64,000 bases of DNA. It comes from Gymnogyps californianus. Its lineage: Eukaryota > Chordata > Aves > Accipitriformes > Cathartidae. This document shows, in pieces, positions 35,801-47,126 of the stretch. The stretch covers positions 86,884,520 through 86,948,519 of the forward strand of contig NC_059471.1 in assembly GCF_018139145.2 (NCBI RefSeq), read 5' to 3'. Within the stretch, counting starts at the first letter, position 1, and each line of letters starts with the position of its first letter. The notes below the pieces were generated by a model, which was given only the letters and a program-made list of their open reading frames with translations, was not told the origin of the DNA and searched no databases. Position numbers and translations under genes: made by a program.

Positions 35801-36046
35801 CTCAAGTCTTAGCTAAAAAGCCTCTATCATTTCAATGTAAACTTGCAATAATTAATTTTCAAATTACGTTTTATGTTTTAAAGGCAATAAAAAGCAGGTT
35901 CCTTTCCAAGAATTCTTTTGACCATCATACCATGAATAGGAAATAGCACAACTAACAGCAACTGATACAGGAAAGCTTGAATTCTAGATTTTGTGTTCCA
36001 TAGTGACTAAAACATACAGACTTTGATCCACAACCTGATATTAGTG
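32865..36046. other. Unique A+T-rich noncoding DNA
   Basis: Nothing is recognised apart from the AT/AC-type simple repeat at 34,024-34,079. Two T-runs near 34,558 and 34,660 are present. Confidence 0.5.
34024..34079. repeat. Alternating purine-pyrimidine simple repeat (AT/GT)
   Basis: TATATATGTACATATATGCC and TAATATATATGTATATATAT flank a CATACGCACG stretch. It is an imperfect dinucleotide array that gives rise to the repetitive tyrosine/isoleucine peptides on the minus strand. Confidence 0.7.
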
Positions 36047-36077
36047 GAAAAACTCCCATTGGTTTCAGTGGATTTTG
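36047..36077. repeat. Foldback relic, old amniote interspersed element (copy 2)
   Basis: AGTGGAAAAACTCCCATTGG followed by TTTCAGTGGATTTTGG retains the CCCATTG-x-TTTCAGTGG core, preceded by TTTGATCCACAACCTGAT. It is a partial copy of the same group as the foldback at 31,562. Confidence 0.4.
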
Positions 36078-36260
36078 GAACTACCTCATAGTAACTTTTG
36101 TCCCTCTTTTTGTTAAAACTGAATCAGTGATGCTAGTGATTGCCTATGAATGGTACTGGTTGGATCATGTATTCCCATATGTGGAGGAATACTGGATCAC
36201 ACAGTTGCGGAGTTCAGACCCACATCTACTTTCTAGAGAGAAAGGAAAAGAGAAGAATAA

Positions 36261-36288
36261 AAGGCAAGGCAAGGCAAGGCAAGGCAAG
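36261..36288 (+). repeat. Microsatellite (AAGGC)n
   Basis: AAGGC is repeated five times perfectly and ends in AAG. A purine-rich lead-in (GAGAAAGGAAAAGAGAAG) precedes it. Confidence 0.9.
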
Positions 36289-37476
36289 TCGAGTTGACTG
36301 AATGTACAATTAAATGCTTGCTTTAAGCCAGTGGTTATAGATATTAGGTCTGCAGATTGGTGATATACTGTCACCATAATAACCATAGTGGACTATAAAA
36401 TGTATTTAGTTGTTTCTCTGTATCTGGCAGTCTCCAAGACAGCTTGAGTGTTACAAGTCATTTGTTGGTCCTGTAGCTTCAGAGACAGTGGACTAAATAC
36501 ATGAAAACGTATTTGAAGTCTACCAACTTGGACTTAACAACAGGTATTTCACCTACGTGTATCTTTACTGCTTTTCTGGATAGAAATGGTGAAATAGATC
36601 TGGGAAGTGCACTTTAGACCACCCAGCATGTGAACTCATCACGGACCAAGCTTGTCACGTAGTTTTGGGCATTTAAAGAAAGAAAAATGTATAGTAAGAG
36701 TAAAGCCACCCAGGGCTACCCAGGTGTTATTGCAAATGATATTATGAGTCATTAAACCATAATGGCATATGAAAATCTTTGATGATGGCAATGAATCCAC
36801 CAAAAAAAGGCATTAAATTATTTTAGCCTTGCAGTATCCTTTAGTGTCTTATCACCAAGCCCTGTTTCATCTTCTTTTTTCTCCAATTGTCAGGACGAGA
36901 TAAAAAAATGAATCTTCCTTTATGTACCCTGGAAAAAGCTGCACTTCCTTTTCTGACACATACAATACATTTTATGACTCATAGTTGTTGTATAAGGAGC
37001 AAATTATTACCGTATTTAAGCAGATGTCAGCAGCTATTATGCTGTGAAGATTCTCCTGGAAATGCTGGATGAGCTGTTTAATGCTTTCTAGGAAGAAGAC
37101 AATTATGCAAGACACACAACAATGAAAGCACCAAAAAGTTTTGTTTCAGATTCAAATGTTAATGTTCAGTTGTTTACTAAATTCCAACTAAAATAGGGGC
37201 CTCGCTGTGTGACAAGTTGTACAAATAACTGGCAAATAACAGCCTTTGACTGAAAGAGGTCGGTAAGATGAAAAAAGGAACTTCTTTTTTCACCTTCTAA
37301 TACAGAAAAAACAGAGCCACTATATGGAGTGATCACACCTGCATAAGAAGTGTGTAACAAAGTTAAAGGTGGTATTTGAGTCTTGGCCCAGGATTTTAAC
37401 TATGAGGCTGTCCTCGTTCTTTGAACTGAAAAACCGAATGGTGCAAAATCAAAGAAGTCTCTCTAAAATGGTTGGG
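36289..37476. other. Unique noncoding DNA
   Basis: No gene, repeat or RNA is recognised in this stretch. Confidence 0.5.
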
Positions 37477-37558
37477 TTTTTTTTTTTTTTTAATTTGGTA
37501 CGGAAATCTTCTTCTTCTTCATTATAATAATAATAATAACAATAATAATAATAATAAA
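37477..37558. repeat. Compound simple repeat: poly-T, (CTT)n, (AAT)n
   Basis: A T15 run at 37,477-37,491 is followed by CTTCTTCTTC at 37,510-37,520 and an interrupted (ATA)n array at 37,522-37,556, with one C interruption. Such runs often mark a former retroposon tail, but no element body is identifiable next to it. Confidence 0.8.
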
Positions 37559-37866
37559 TTTGGCAAAACCTAATATTTTGACATTAATAAATTAAAAGAA
37601 AAAAGATTTACAAAATTCAACAGCAAAGTTAAAATCAAGAAGCGTATACAAAAGTCATTCTTTGGACTGTTTCAGGCATACTCATTTGTCTACAGTTTGA
37701 GTATTTAAGTGACAACGTTAAAGTAGAAGGCTGGGGGGGTGGAAAAGCAGTTTATTTTTCATACAAACCAATAAAACCTTCGGAATGATTTGATTCACGT
37801 GTAGTTTCAGGAACACCTTAATGTGGTTAGCTTGCTAGAAATAGAAGATGTAGTCTTGTTTCCACA

Positions 37867-37902
37867 GAGGCCAGTGGGTGGTTTTCCCATTGGCTTCAAA
37901 GG
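37867..37902. repeat. Foldback relic, old amniote interspersed element (copy 3)
   Basis: GAGGCCAGTGGGTGG and CCCATTGGCTTCAAAGG form inverted arms round a short TTTT-containing centre. The layout matches the other foldback copies (31,562; 47,080). Confidence 0.5.
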
Positions 37903-37983
37903 CAGCAGCACTGAGCAGCAGATTATTGCAGAAGATGAAGCAAAGCAAGATGCTGCTTTACTAAAACAAAATGTTTGTTTTGT

Positions 37984-38017
37984 GCCAGTGCCAAAGCCAA
38001 TGCCAATGCCAATGCTG
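37984..38017 (+). repeat. Hexanucleotide array (GCCAAT)n
   Basis: GCCAAT occurs three times in tandem, with degenerate upstream units GCCAGT and GCCAAA. It is part of a 68-codon frame that would encode PVPKPMPMPML, but nothing else supports coding. Confidence 0.7.
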
Positions 38018-39407
38018 CTACTATATTGATCTAAACTTAATTATATCCCCTACAGCTTGATTCAAATTTAGCTTAAAAATTAAATAGCACACAGTCAAAT
38101 TCTTCCAACACAGCAGAGTCAATAGATTCATCATAGGTGATCTTGCGTCTTTGAATATCAACTACTTGAAACTACTTTTGTACTTTCCGCTATGGCTATG
38201 TTCCCTGCAGCAAAAAACACCAAAACAACAATAACAAAACCCAAGAGTCCACCTTTATTTGCATCACTTTCTTCCTGATGATGACTGATTTTCCTTGGGA
38301 ATCTGTTGTTCTGTACTGCCCAACATGCAGCATGAGTCTAAAACCTCCAACATTGGTGCTTACTGTAGATCAGTGGATTTATAGAAGCAAAACCTGCAGC
38401 AATCTATCAAAACAATTTCCTTTTCTGAGGTCCTAGGCATTAAAGGCATGATATTTTAGTGCAATACTCTGAGTCAGAGTTAGCTGTCATGCCACAAACA
38501 AGAAAAACTAATGACTCGTCAGAGAAAGTCTATGATATATCTGTATGCTCCCCTTTGTAGACCAGGTAAAAGCTGCAAAATGAGGTAGACCTTGCCCCAT
38601 GTAGTTTATATTCTAAACTAAACTTCACACAAAGTATTATTTTACTGCTGAGGAGACAAGGTACACATGTAGTAAGACTTCTGTACTACAACATTGCTGT
38701 TGCAGTCAATGATGTTTGACACAAGTTGCCATATGCAACCCCAAGTTTGTTGTTGTCCCCATGCACTGCTGTTGTAAGCTGGCAAACCCAGTCTTCTCAT
38801 CTCCTGAATAAATAGCGGCCCTCCAAATAACACAGACCTTCAGCTGTGCACAAGGATGCTGTATCCTAGGAATTTTCTTATCAATTCAGAAAAATGCCAC
38901 CTAACCTGTCTCCCATTCACGTGGACTTTTTAAGACTCTTTGCCCTGTTACTAACTGGAGTTGGAGCACCGCAGGCAGGCCAGCAGCCTTTTTGTCTCTC
39001 TCTCAGCCCAAATAGGATCTCTCCTCTCTACGGACAGAGCATGTGGAAGGGAGAATTTCCAGATATGGCTTTATGAGCATCTTTTTCTGTCTGACAAATA
39101 AAGTTTGGTTTATGACTTGTCTTGGGAGACCCTGGGTGCTTCTGGATCCCCAGGTCACAGCACATATTGCAGCTCTGTACAGGCAACTGTGAGGGCAGAG
39201 ACTCAGGAACATACTGGCCCTCTTTCTGCCCCTCTGCACCCCAGCTCTGCTTCTTTGCACCTTCATTTCTGCAGAATGAAGCTCCTGGACAGGCCCAGGA
39301 GCTGGGGAGTGCTCCAGTTTTATATATGATGTTGGTGATCAAGGGAGATGAACCCTGCAGCGTGACTCTGCATATTACCATAGAAATTACTTCAGTATAT
39401 TCTGGTA
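38018..39407. other. Unique noncoding DNA upstream of the CR1
   Basis: No gene or repeat is recognised. The last 290 bp (from 39,122) share a continuous open frame with the CR1 by chance. The sequence becomes CR1-like only from about 39,408. Confidence 0.5.
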
Positions 39408-39421
39408 CTAAAGATGTTGTT

Positions 39422-40494
39422 TACGTGGACTTTAGTAGAATCTTTGACACTGTTTCCCACAGCATTCTCCTGGAGAAACTGGCTGCTCGTGGCTTGGACG
39501 GGCGTACTCTTTGCCGGATAAAAATCTGGCTGAATGGCCGGGCCCAAAGAGTGGTGGTGAATGGAGTTAAATCCAGTTGTCAGCCAGTCACAAGTGGTGT
39601 TCCCCAGAGCTCTGTATTGGGGCCAGTTCTGTTTAATATCTTTGTCAACGATCTGGATGAGGGGATCGAGTGCACCCTCAGGAAGTTTGGAGATGACACC
39701 AAGTTGAGCGGGAGTGTTGATCTGCTTGAGGGAAGGAAGGCTCTACAGAGGGATCTGGACAGGCTGGATTGATGGGCCGAGGCCAACTGTATGAGGTTCA
39801 ACAAGGCAAGGTGCCAGGTCCTGCACTTGGGTCACAACCACCTCATGCAATGCTACAGGCTTAGGGAAGAGTGGCTGGAAAGCTGCCTGGCAGAAAAGGA
39901 CCTGGGGGTGTTGGTTGACAGCCAGCTGAATATGAGCCAGCAGTGTGCCCAGGTGGCCAAGAAGGTGACCAATAGCATCCTGGCTTGTATCAGAACTAGT
40001 GTGGCCAGCAGGACTAGGGAAAAAATCGTCCCCCTGTACCCAGCACTGGTGAGGCCGCACCTCACCAATACTGTGTTGAGTTTTGGGCCCCTCACTACAA
40101 GACAGACATTGAGGTGCTGGAGCGGGTCCAAAGAAGGGCAACGAAGCTGGTGAAGGGTCTAGAACACAAGTCCTATGAGGAGTCGCTGAGGGAACTGGGG
40201 TTGTTTAGCCTGGAGGAAAGGAGGCTGAGGGGAGACCTTATCACCCTCTACAATTACCTGAAAGGAGGTTGTAGCGAGCTGGGTGTCAGTCTCTTTTCCC
40301 AGGTAACAAGTGATAGGACGAGAGGAAACGGCCTCAAGTTGCACCAGGGGAGGTTTAGATTGGATATTAGGAAAAATTTCTTCACCGAAAGGGTTGTTAA
40401 GGATTGGAACAGGCTGCCCAGGGAAGTGGTTGAGTCCCCATCCCTGGAGATATTTAAAAGACATGTAGATGTGGCACTTAAGGATATGGTTTAG
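39422..40494 (+). pseudogene. CR1 ORF2 remnant (reverse transcriptase, C-terminal part)
   Basis: In autonomous CR1 this protein copies element RNA into DNA at the target site. Here the frame runs from about 39,422 to TGA 39,770-39,772; the same frame continues past it as [19 protein letters not shown]. Near 40,056-40,066 there is a net gain of about 2 bp (CACCTCACCAATACTG), after which the CR1 frame resumes in another phase as [20 protein letters not shown] and finishes at 40,494. The catalytic box reads FGDD (39,686-39,697) and the upstream PQG motif reads PQS. The endonuclease domain is absent. It cannot move by itself. Confidence 0.9.
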
Positions 40495-40561
40495 TGGCAG
40501 ACTTGGCAGTGCTAGGTTAACGGTTGGACTTGATGACCTTGAAGGTCTTTTCCAACCCAAA

Positions 40562-40579
40562 TGATTCTATGATTCTATG
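40562..40579 (+). repeat. CR1 terminal microsatellite
   Basis: TGATTCTATGATTCTATG is two units of the 8-9 bp tail that ends avian CR1 elements. It fixes the 3' boundary of the insertion. Confidence 0.85.
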
Positions 40580-41193
40580 TTTTGGTGTTTTTTAGGGCTT
40601 CTGTCTCTTTTAAGTGGTCATGCATGTGTGCCTGGATGTATCTTCCCTATGCACTTAAGCACCTAGGTCTTAAAAAACAGTCTTTCCAGGAAGTTTGTTA
40701 AAGTCAGTTTGACTTCCCTTTTACATTACCACGAAGTTTAACCAAAGAGGTTTCCGTAGTGTTCTCTTAAATTGTTTCCAGTTTCCTCAAAACTAATGCT
40801 GCATTTGCTGCCAAGAAAAGCAGACTCATCTTTGTCAAATGCTAATACTCTGGATTAAAAGAAGATGCCACTGTTTTCTCTACCTCTTTTGAAATGTCTG
40901 CAGTCTGCAAATCCATTTGACCAAAACCCCCCTGTATCAAGTATTTTATGTCTTTATTATAGAATGGTAAAGAATAATAGTAGAGAATGGTTAGAAAAGT
41001 AAAATCTGTGTTTGAAATCTCCTTTGAAGAGATCATATGCAGCAGCAGAGCACTTCTGTATGTTACAATGGGGCATGGTTCAACACCAGCATATTCTGTT
41101 TTCTGCACAGCTGAAAGCATTTTCTAACATACTTTTTGACTTGCCCAATGCATATCATCAGAGAGAATTAAGGGCATTGCTATGTAACAGCCT
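40580..41193. other. Unique noncoding DNA
   Basis: Nothing is recognised in this stretch after the CR1 tail. Confidence 0.5.
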
Positions 41194-41330
41194 TAACTCA
41201 AGATCACTAACTCAATAACCTACCTCAGTAACTCAATCGTTTGTCTCATTTACAGTTACTCATTTTCACTTATTCGTTAAGTGAACTTAGCTCTCACTTA
41301 CTCATGACATTCACTCATTTTCAGCATGAT
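41194..41330. repeat. Degenerate (ACTCA)-type simple repeat
   Basis: TAACTCA, CACTAACTCA, GTAACTCA, GTTACTCA, CTTACTCA and TTCACTCA recur with irregular spacing over about 135 bp. No fixed period survives, so it is probably an old, eroded minisatellite. Confidence 0.5.
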
Positions 41331-42347
41331 TTCACTGACTTCATTTCTAATGTATGTGTCCTGACTGTGTTGGCAGCTCAAGATGGTGGTTCAGAAAGTG
41401 CCTGTGCTCGTCTTAAGAACATTCTTTCTCCATAAATTCAATATTGCAGTTGACTTAGTCAATACCTAGATGATTTTTTTAAATTCTCCCCTTGATCAAT
41501 GTGCTGGCCTTTTTATAGACTCCTTACTTCACTTCCCTCCCCACCCCCACAGGAGGTGTAAAGCAATAGCTGACTCTTCTCTCTGTTTTGTTTATTCTTA
41601 GTGTCAGTGCAGGTAGACTATATGTCAACCAAAGAGATACTTTTAAGGTACCCTAAACAGCCCTCAAAGAAATGTTTTGCTGTAAATGCCATTTGCAAAC
41701 TCCATTCCATATTGTTAGATTTGTGCCTACATTAACTGAAAATACAGGCTATTTTAAAATCTAGAAATAATCATGTTTCCAAAATCTGTATAAACACAGT
41801 AAATATGTAGGAGAACTAAACGCTTTAGGTTTCAGATATATTTAGGGAATCTCAGTCTACAGCCAGACAGATCCCATCAGCTCTTATAACCCCATCAGGT
41901 TTGAAGCAAACATGACGGAAATTGTACTACGTACAAAAACCTCAAAGATGTTGCTAAGGGAGAGCGAGTTTCTCTCAGTGAATCTGTAACACGCTCCATG
42001 ACAAAGTCCAAGATGCCTAGTGAGACTTTTGACTCATATGTTCAGCTGTCAGCCAGACCTTTGCCTTGAGCCAGCTTTTTTTGAGGAGATTGGCAAGATT
42101 TAATAAGCTGTGCACAATACTTTGCATTGTCTTCCATCAGTCCTTTCATGCAGTGCACTCACCAAGCGCTGGCTGCCTCCAGTGACTGCCAGCCTCCCAG
42201 GGAGGCTGGTATTATTGGCAGAAAACTCTTCAATGGGACAGGAAGTTTTATGTGAGTGAAAGGAAGGTTCACAGCATGGTTTCCTCTTGTTTCTGCAGCC
42301 ACACTGCATCACACTACCATTTTTTCAACACTAATTCTTTTTGGTTG
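41331..42347. other. Unique noncoding DNA
   Basis: Nothing is recognised. A short C-rich stretch (CCCTCCCCACCCCCACAGGAGG, about 41,537) resembles a splice acceptor but has no open frame of note after it. Confidence 0.45.
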
Positions 42348-42360
42348 ATTGCTAAGGGGG

Positions 42361-42522
42361 AAAGATACATTTGCAGATGACATTAGCTTGAGGATGGCTA
42401 TTTTTCTTGGGGATCCAGAACGTGTTGATGACACAGTCCTCTTTGCTGATTTTCTTAGACAAGAAATAGGGCATATTGCTCTGGTTTCTGAACAAGACAA
42501 AATTATCAGCTTAACTGCCTAA
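42361..42522 (+). pseudogene. Short protein-like open segment of unknown identity
   Basis: The frame is open from about 42,350 to TAA at 42,520-42,522 and reads as an amphipathic, charged sequence: DDISLRMAIFLGDPERVDDT at the start of the strong part, then VLFADFLRQEIGHIALVSEQ. The balanced mix of acidic, basic and hydrophobic residues looks more like real protein than the low-complexity frames elsewhere. A weak acceptor (ACATTTGCAG, ending at 42,376) precedes it. I do not recognise the family. Options are a terminal exon, a fragment of a processed pseudogene, or chance over 54 codons. Confidence 0.25.
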
Positions 42523-45052
42523 TACACTGCCAATAACTTCAAAATATAATCTCCTCTGTGTTAATTTACACAAATATGATATAGTTGACCAAGGATGAAT
42601 GATCAAATCTTTATGAAGGGTCATGATGCTGCTGTTTAAATGATGTACATACTTCTATAGGATCAGATATTACTAAACATTAAGGCTTAGTTAGCCCTTT
42701 TCTGACAATTCGCAGGAATAGGATTTGGACAAGATCTATTGTCTCCTTACTTTGTTTACTAATTAGACCTCGCTTACCACACACTAATTTTTGCCCATTG
42801 ATGTCATACTTCTTATATTTATGTTCAGCACAGTGCTTGGACTGTATCAGTTGCCTCTTTTTTCTTTGACTAATTTAATCTCTCCATCTTCAGCTTTGGA
42901 TTACTAACAAAACAATTTAAACAACTTTAGCTGGCTTCTGTTAGTTTGGATAGCTTCAAACACAAGCCTTGCAGATGATGTGAACAGATAAGTATGAAAC
43001 ACTAATTTTTTTTTCAAGCAGCCTTTTGACATTGTTGAATGAGAAATGAGATTTTATTGTCCCAACTGGGATGGATAAGGTCACTCAACCATTACTTGTT
43101 GCCACAGTAATCTAAAGCCTCTCTTAGAAAAGACAGAAAAGAAGCTTGGTCCAAACTATTGTAAAGTTGTTGGGACTATTACCCTATTTTATTGATGCAC
43201 AGAAGAGAGAATCTCCCTGTTACCTCTTTCCCTAGTTAAGGTTAGATCTCAAGTGAGACCCATTCTTCTAAAAATGTTCCCAAGTCTATCCATTTGTTCC
43301 CGAAGATATCCAAAGATACATTTGATATCTGTTTTTTTTCTTCAGTTAGGTAGTAAGGATTGGGATCTTTGAAAGCTGACTATTTATTCATATATAGTTC
43401 CCATAGAATTTCATATTTCCTAGATTTATAATTTCTGGTAAACCTATTTTTGTCATTTTTATTTATTGTAACATTTAGGCCTTAGCAGGAGGGCAGGTAT
43501 ATGACAGGATTGAATGTGCTGAGATATATTTCAATCATGACAGAAATAGCATGTCAAGAGGGAATGGAATAATGAACATCTTTGGCCAAGAAGTTGCCCA
43601 GTCTGGACCTAGTTTTGGGTCCCCAGACCTTCCACTTGTCACGAGTCCCACTTGGCACTGTCAGCTAGGAACAGCTTTTACAGCTAGACTCGTATCTCAT
43701 CTTCAGCAGTAGTTCCTCAGCACAGTCATTTATGGCAACCTAATTCTCCAGTTCTCATGAAAGTCACCTCTGACATTCAAATGCGCCCTTTACAGAAGGT
43801 TCAGCTGCCTGCTTGCTTTCTTACTTATTTTTTTTTAATTGGCCACAATAATGGGGAGAATATGGAGATTGCTTTTCAGACTTTTGCTGCCCGCCTGGTT
43901 CTGAGAGTGAAACCAGAGGTATTGATTTAACAAGTGTAGTCCCACATGGTTGGGGTCCAGGTTTCTTTCTCTGTAAACCACGCAAAAAATTGAGATTGGC
44001 TGAGGTATTTTTGTGAATAATCCCTTGCATTATATGGCCAGGGAGACCGGAGGCCGGAAGGGCTCAGAGGAGGCCACCCTCCATTGGAATTTGATCCCTT
44101 CATTGTTCTGTTCAAGCCTATGACCTTCGGGGGACATTATAAATCTCCGTTATTCATTCAGGCTTTTGCTCTGGAGCATTCACTGTGTAGAGAGTAGTGG
44201 ACTCTATGTGGTTTCGATGAACTTATTCAACCTTCTTTAATTTTTCATACTACACATGCATAAAGCACATCACATGAAAGCATTTTATACCCTGGAAATA
44301 CTATACAAATAAATTCTGAGGATGTAAAAGGTGAAAATGGGTTTGGTTTTATCCCCATTTGCACAATTCAGAGCAACACAGCTCAGTACACAATTTAAAA
44401 GCACTTAATTAGGATATAGGGTGGCATTGCTAATTTTTGCTGCAAGGGATGCTTTCCTACTTTTCTTTCTGTGTTAAGAGAGGTTCTCTCTAACAATGGT
44501 AGCCAGGGAAAGCATAGTTCCACATGTGCTGTGCAAAAGACCTGTCTGAAAGTTTTCTGCTCCTTTTGCTTGTGATGCCTTAAAAAAAACAGGTTACCTG
44601 TGCAGCTGTTCATACTTGGGTGACAGATCAAGGGGCATCTTGCAGCTCCTCACACAGTGAGTAGAGAGGGCAGCTTTCAGCCCACAAAAGATGGAGCTGC
44701 CAGTGCAGTATGTCAATAAACAGCATCGGTTGCTTTATGGCACAGGGGTCAGGGTGAGAATGGATGTTACGATACAGTGGCGGGTCAACAGTTTGAAGTG
44801 AGGCAGTGTCAGAACATCCTGTAACCATAACAGAAGAAGTTAAATAAAAGTGTACCTTGGGATTTTCTCATCTAATCATATCTGCAACATCCATTTCACT
44901 AGGTATTTGACCGGGTCAGAATGTAGATTTGTATTTCTAACAGGCTTAAGTCTGGATGACACTTAAGTTTTCAGTCTGCAATTTTGAGTCTATGTCTCAG
45001 TGCTCCCCCTCCTTGCACTTCTTTCTTCCTCTGCCTCCCCGTCTTTCATAAG
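42523..45052. other. Unique noncoding DNA
   Basis: No gene or repeat is recognised. T-rich runs at about 43,005 and 43,828 are the only simple sequences. Confidence 0.5.
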
Positions 45053-45069
45053 CACACACACACACACAC
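45053..45069 (+). repeat. Microsatellite (AC)n
   Basis: A run of about eight AC dinucleotides is followed by the mirror-like ACGTGTGCACGC. Confidence 0.85.
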
Positions 45070-45639
45070 GTGTGCACGCAGAGCTAGAAGCTCTGTGAAT
45101 TTAAGGGGTTTTTTTCCCATTCCTCTGTATGTTTTTCTTAAACTAGAAAAGCATCTATGTTAAGATTTGTGCTGTTTTGCTCCATTTTTGTGTTTGTATA
45201 AAGGGGCTAATGGAAACTACACTGAATGCTGAAAGGAAGAATGCATTCTGTTGTATTACAGCAAGTAGTTAAAGGCCACCTGTGGGCTTACAACAGCTGG
45301 AATGAGTATAAAACACTATTAAAATTAGTGCTTTATATAGTTCATGAAAGCTACCTCTGTGACATCTGACAGATTTACCTCGTTATGGGCCAGCTCTGCC
45401 ATGTTTCTTGTTACTGACCTTAGTCCATAGTATCCCACTGAAGACCACAGAGACAATTCTCAGATGAAGGCATTGCTGAAGCAGGCAAAAAAGAGTCTGT
45501 CCCTGTACTGACAAATTAAAGTTTTTAGGGACACGGTATGCTGAGGCTGTTCTTGCTTTTTGTAGGTTCATGGAATAATCTAAATTTAATAAATGGAGCA
45601 ATTAGTTAATCAATAGCTACTGCAGTGACTTTGCAGGCA
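45070..45639. other. Unique noncoding DNA
   Basis: Nothing is recognised. The stretch may include unrecognisable remains of the L2 fragment that begins at about 45,640. Confidence 0.45.
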
Positions 45640-45830
45640 GTGCATCACTTCAGCAAACACATTTTGTAACAGTAGGAGTTCATAGAAGGCATTATCAGAG
45701 AAACCAACCAGCAAGGAGTTTGAATAGTCTAATCTTGAGGTAACAAAAGCATGAATAACCATTTTAGGCTCTGGATCAGATACAACTGGCTGCAGAATGG
45801 TGATATTCTTTAGACGCACCCAAGAGGATT
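45640..45830 (-). pseudogene. L2-type LINE ORF2 fragment, antisense
   Basis: The minus frame from 45,819 contains HAFVTSRLDYSNSLLVGF (about 45,753-45,700), preceded by RLKNITILQPVVSDPEPKMV and followed by a YELLLLQN segment. The order LRNI...HAFVTSRLDYCNSLL...LQLVQN is the signature of the C-terminal part of L2-family ORF2. It is short, isolated and decayed; the frame stops at 45,610. L2 elements have long been silent in birds, so this is an ancient relic. Confidence 0.7.
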
Positions 45831-47079
45831 TGGATTGAACCCAGGAAATAAACCAAAACCCTAGTGCAAATTACTATTAAAATACAGACAACATCAAAGG
45901 CAATAGCAAGAAAATAAAAAGATTTAAAGAAATGTTTTGGTGCAAGGATAATTTATTTTCATTTTATCAACCTTTGCGCATAAGAAGATTTTTTAGTTTC
46001 CAGGAGTGCACATTTGACAGCCATGATTATGTTAATATTAAAACGGCAATCCATGTTTTTCTTTTCCATTGATCCTAATTTCCTTCTGTTAGTTGAATAA
46101 TTAGATGTTTCTCCACTACTGAGTCCAAGTTTTCTTTTGTTTTTTCTTTTTCCTCCTTCTCAAAAGCCCTCTTGATATTAGGAGAAGGGAGAGATGTTCT
46201 CCCTCTCCTCCTACATAAGTTAGAAGGCAACCAGAAAAGTAGAAAGACAAAATTTATTTTGGTTATTACTAAGATAGAAAAGACAAGTGACTTCATTAAA
46301 AATTTTTGTCTGGAGAGAAATACAGATGGTTAAAAGTAGACTTGCCTGTTAGTATAACAGTTCTTTCAAGGGACACTTGATGCTGTGCCCCTTGAAGTTG
46401 ATCACATCATATGATCTTAACTACAAGCAAATACAATCAAAACAGATCAGCCCAAAATTTGAAGGCCCAGCTCTTCCACATATCCCCAGAAAATTTCCAC
46501 TGACACAGAGCCCCATGAGGGTACCTAGAGTTGAGATTCACCCAAAGATGATCAGAAATCCCACCATGCTGAGACCAGGGTTGGCAAAAACAGGAGAACG
46601 GAGTTTGACAGACCAAATGACCAGAGTAGCTACAAATATAAAGTCAGAAGTATGAAGATAGGATCATAAATACATGAAAAAATTGATTTAAGAAGTATGA
46701 GACACACTCAGATACCAAAGTTAAAAGCAAAGTGTCTAATCACTGTTAAGCCTACTTTTGTGCTCTAATGAAATCTAAGACTGTGACCAGATGGATTTTT
46801 CAAATTCACTAATTATTAGCTGCAACTAATGAAGAAAACTGACCAAAAGATGATAGACTAGATGACTAGTGACTGCATGTCTGTAGAAAGGAATCACAGG
46901 TTTTAATAATGGGCAGAATTGCTTCAAAGCAGTTTTGATTAAACCAAACACAGGAGCACTCAGCTCTTTTTACTGGCCAGGTGATTGTACATTTCGTGTA
47001 CAAACACAACTTTCTTGTGTAGCTAAGGCAGCAGAACATCCTTCTGCCACTTTGCACAAACTGAAAAGATAAAATCTGT
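45831..47079. other. Unique noncoding DNA
   Basis: A 92-codon frame (46,377-46,655 +) has a proline- and basic-residue-rich product without a recognised domain. Nothing else is seen. Confidence 0.45.
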
Positions 47080-47126
47080 GGTCCATGGTAATCAGTGGCA
47101 AAATTCCCACTGTCTTAAAAAGGACC
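47080..47126. repeat. Foldback relic, old amniote interspersed element (copy 4)
   Basis: GGTCCATGGTAATCAGTGG and TTCCCACTGTCTTAAAAAGG (ending in ACC) form imperfect inverted arms round a CAAAA centre. GGTCC/GGACC tips close the structure. It is the clearest foldback of the group after the copy at 31,562. Confidence 0.5.

Larger units (their letters stand above)
39408..40579 (+). mobile_element. CR1 LINE, 5'-truncated and inactive
   Basis: This is the youngest-looking CR1 in the window. It covers the palm of the reverse transcriptase to the C terminus of ORF2, the 3' UTR, and the terminal tandem ATTCTATGATTCTATG that CR1 uses instead of a poly-A tail. Recognisable ORF2 peptides run from [19 protein letters not shown] through [31 protein letters not shown] and VESPSLEIF. 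Four lesions make it dead: loss of the 5' part, a stop at 39,770-39,772, a frameshift near 40,060, and FGDD where CR1 enzymes carry FADD. The CR1 frame ends at TAG 40,492-40,494. Confidence 0.95.

Noticed and set aside
39122..39407. N-terminal extension of the CR1 frame
   Set aside because: Open by chance; no CR1 similarity seen before about 39,408, so the extension is flanking DNA.
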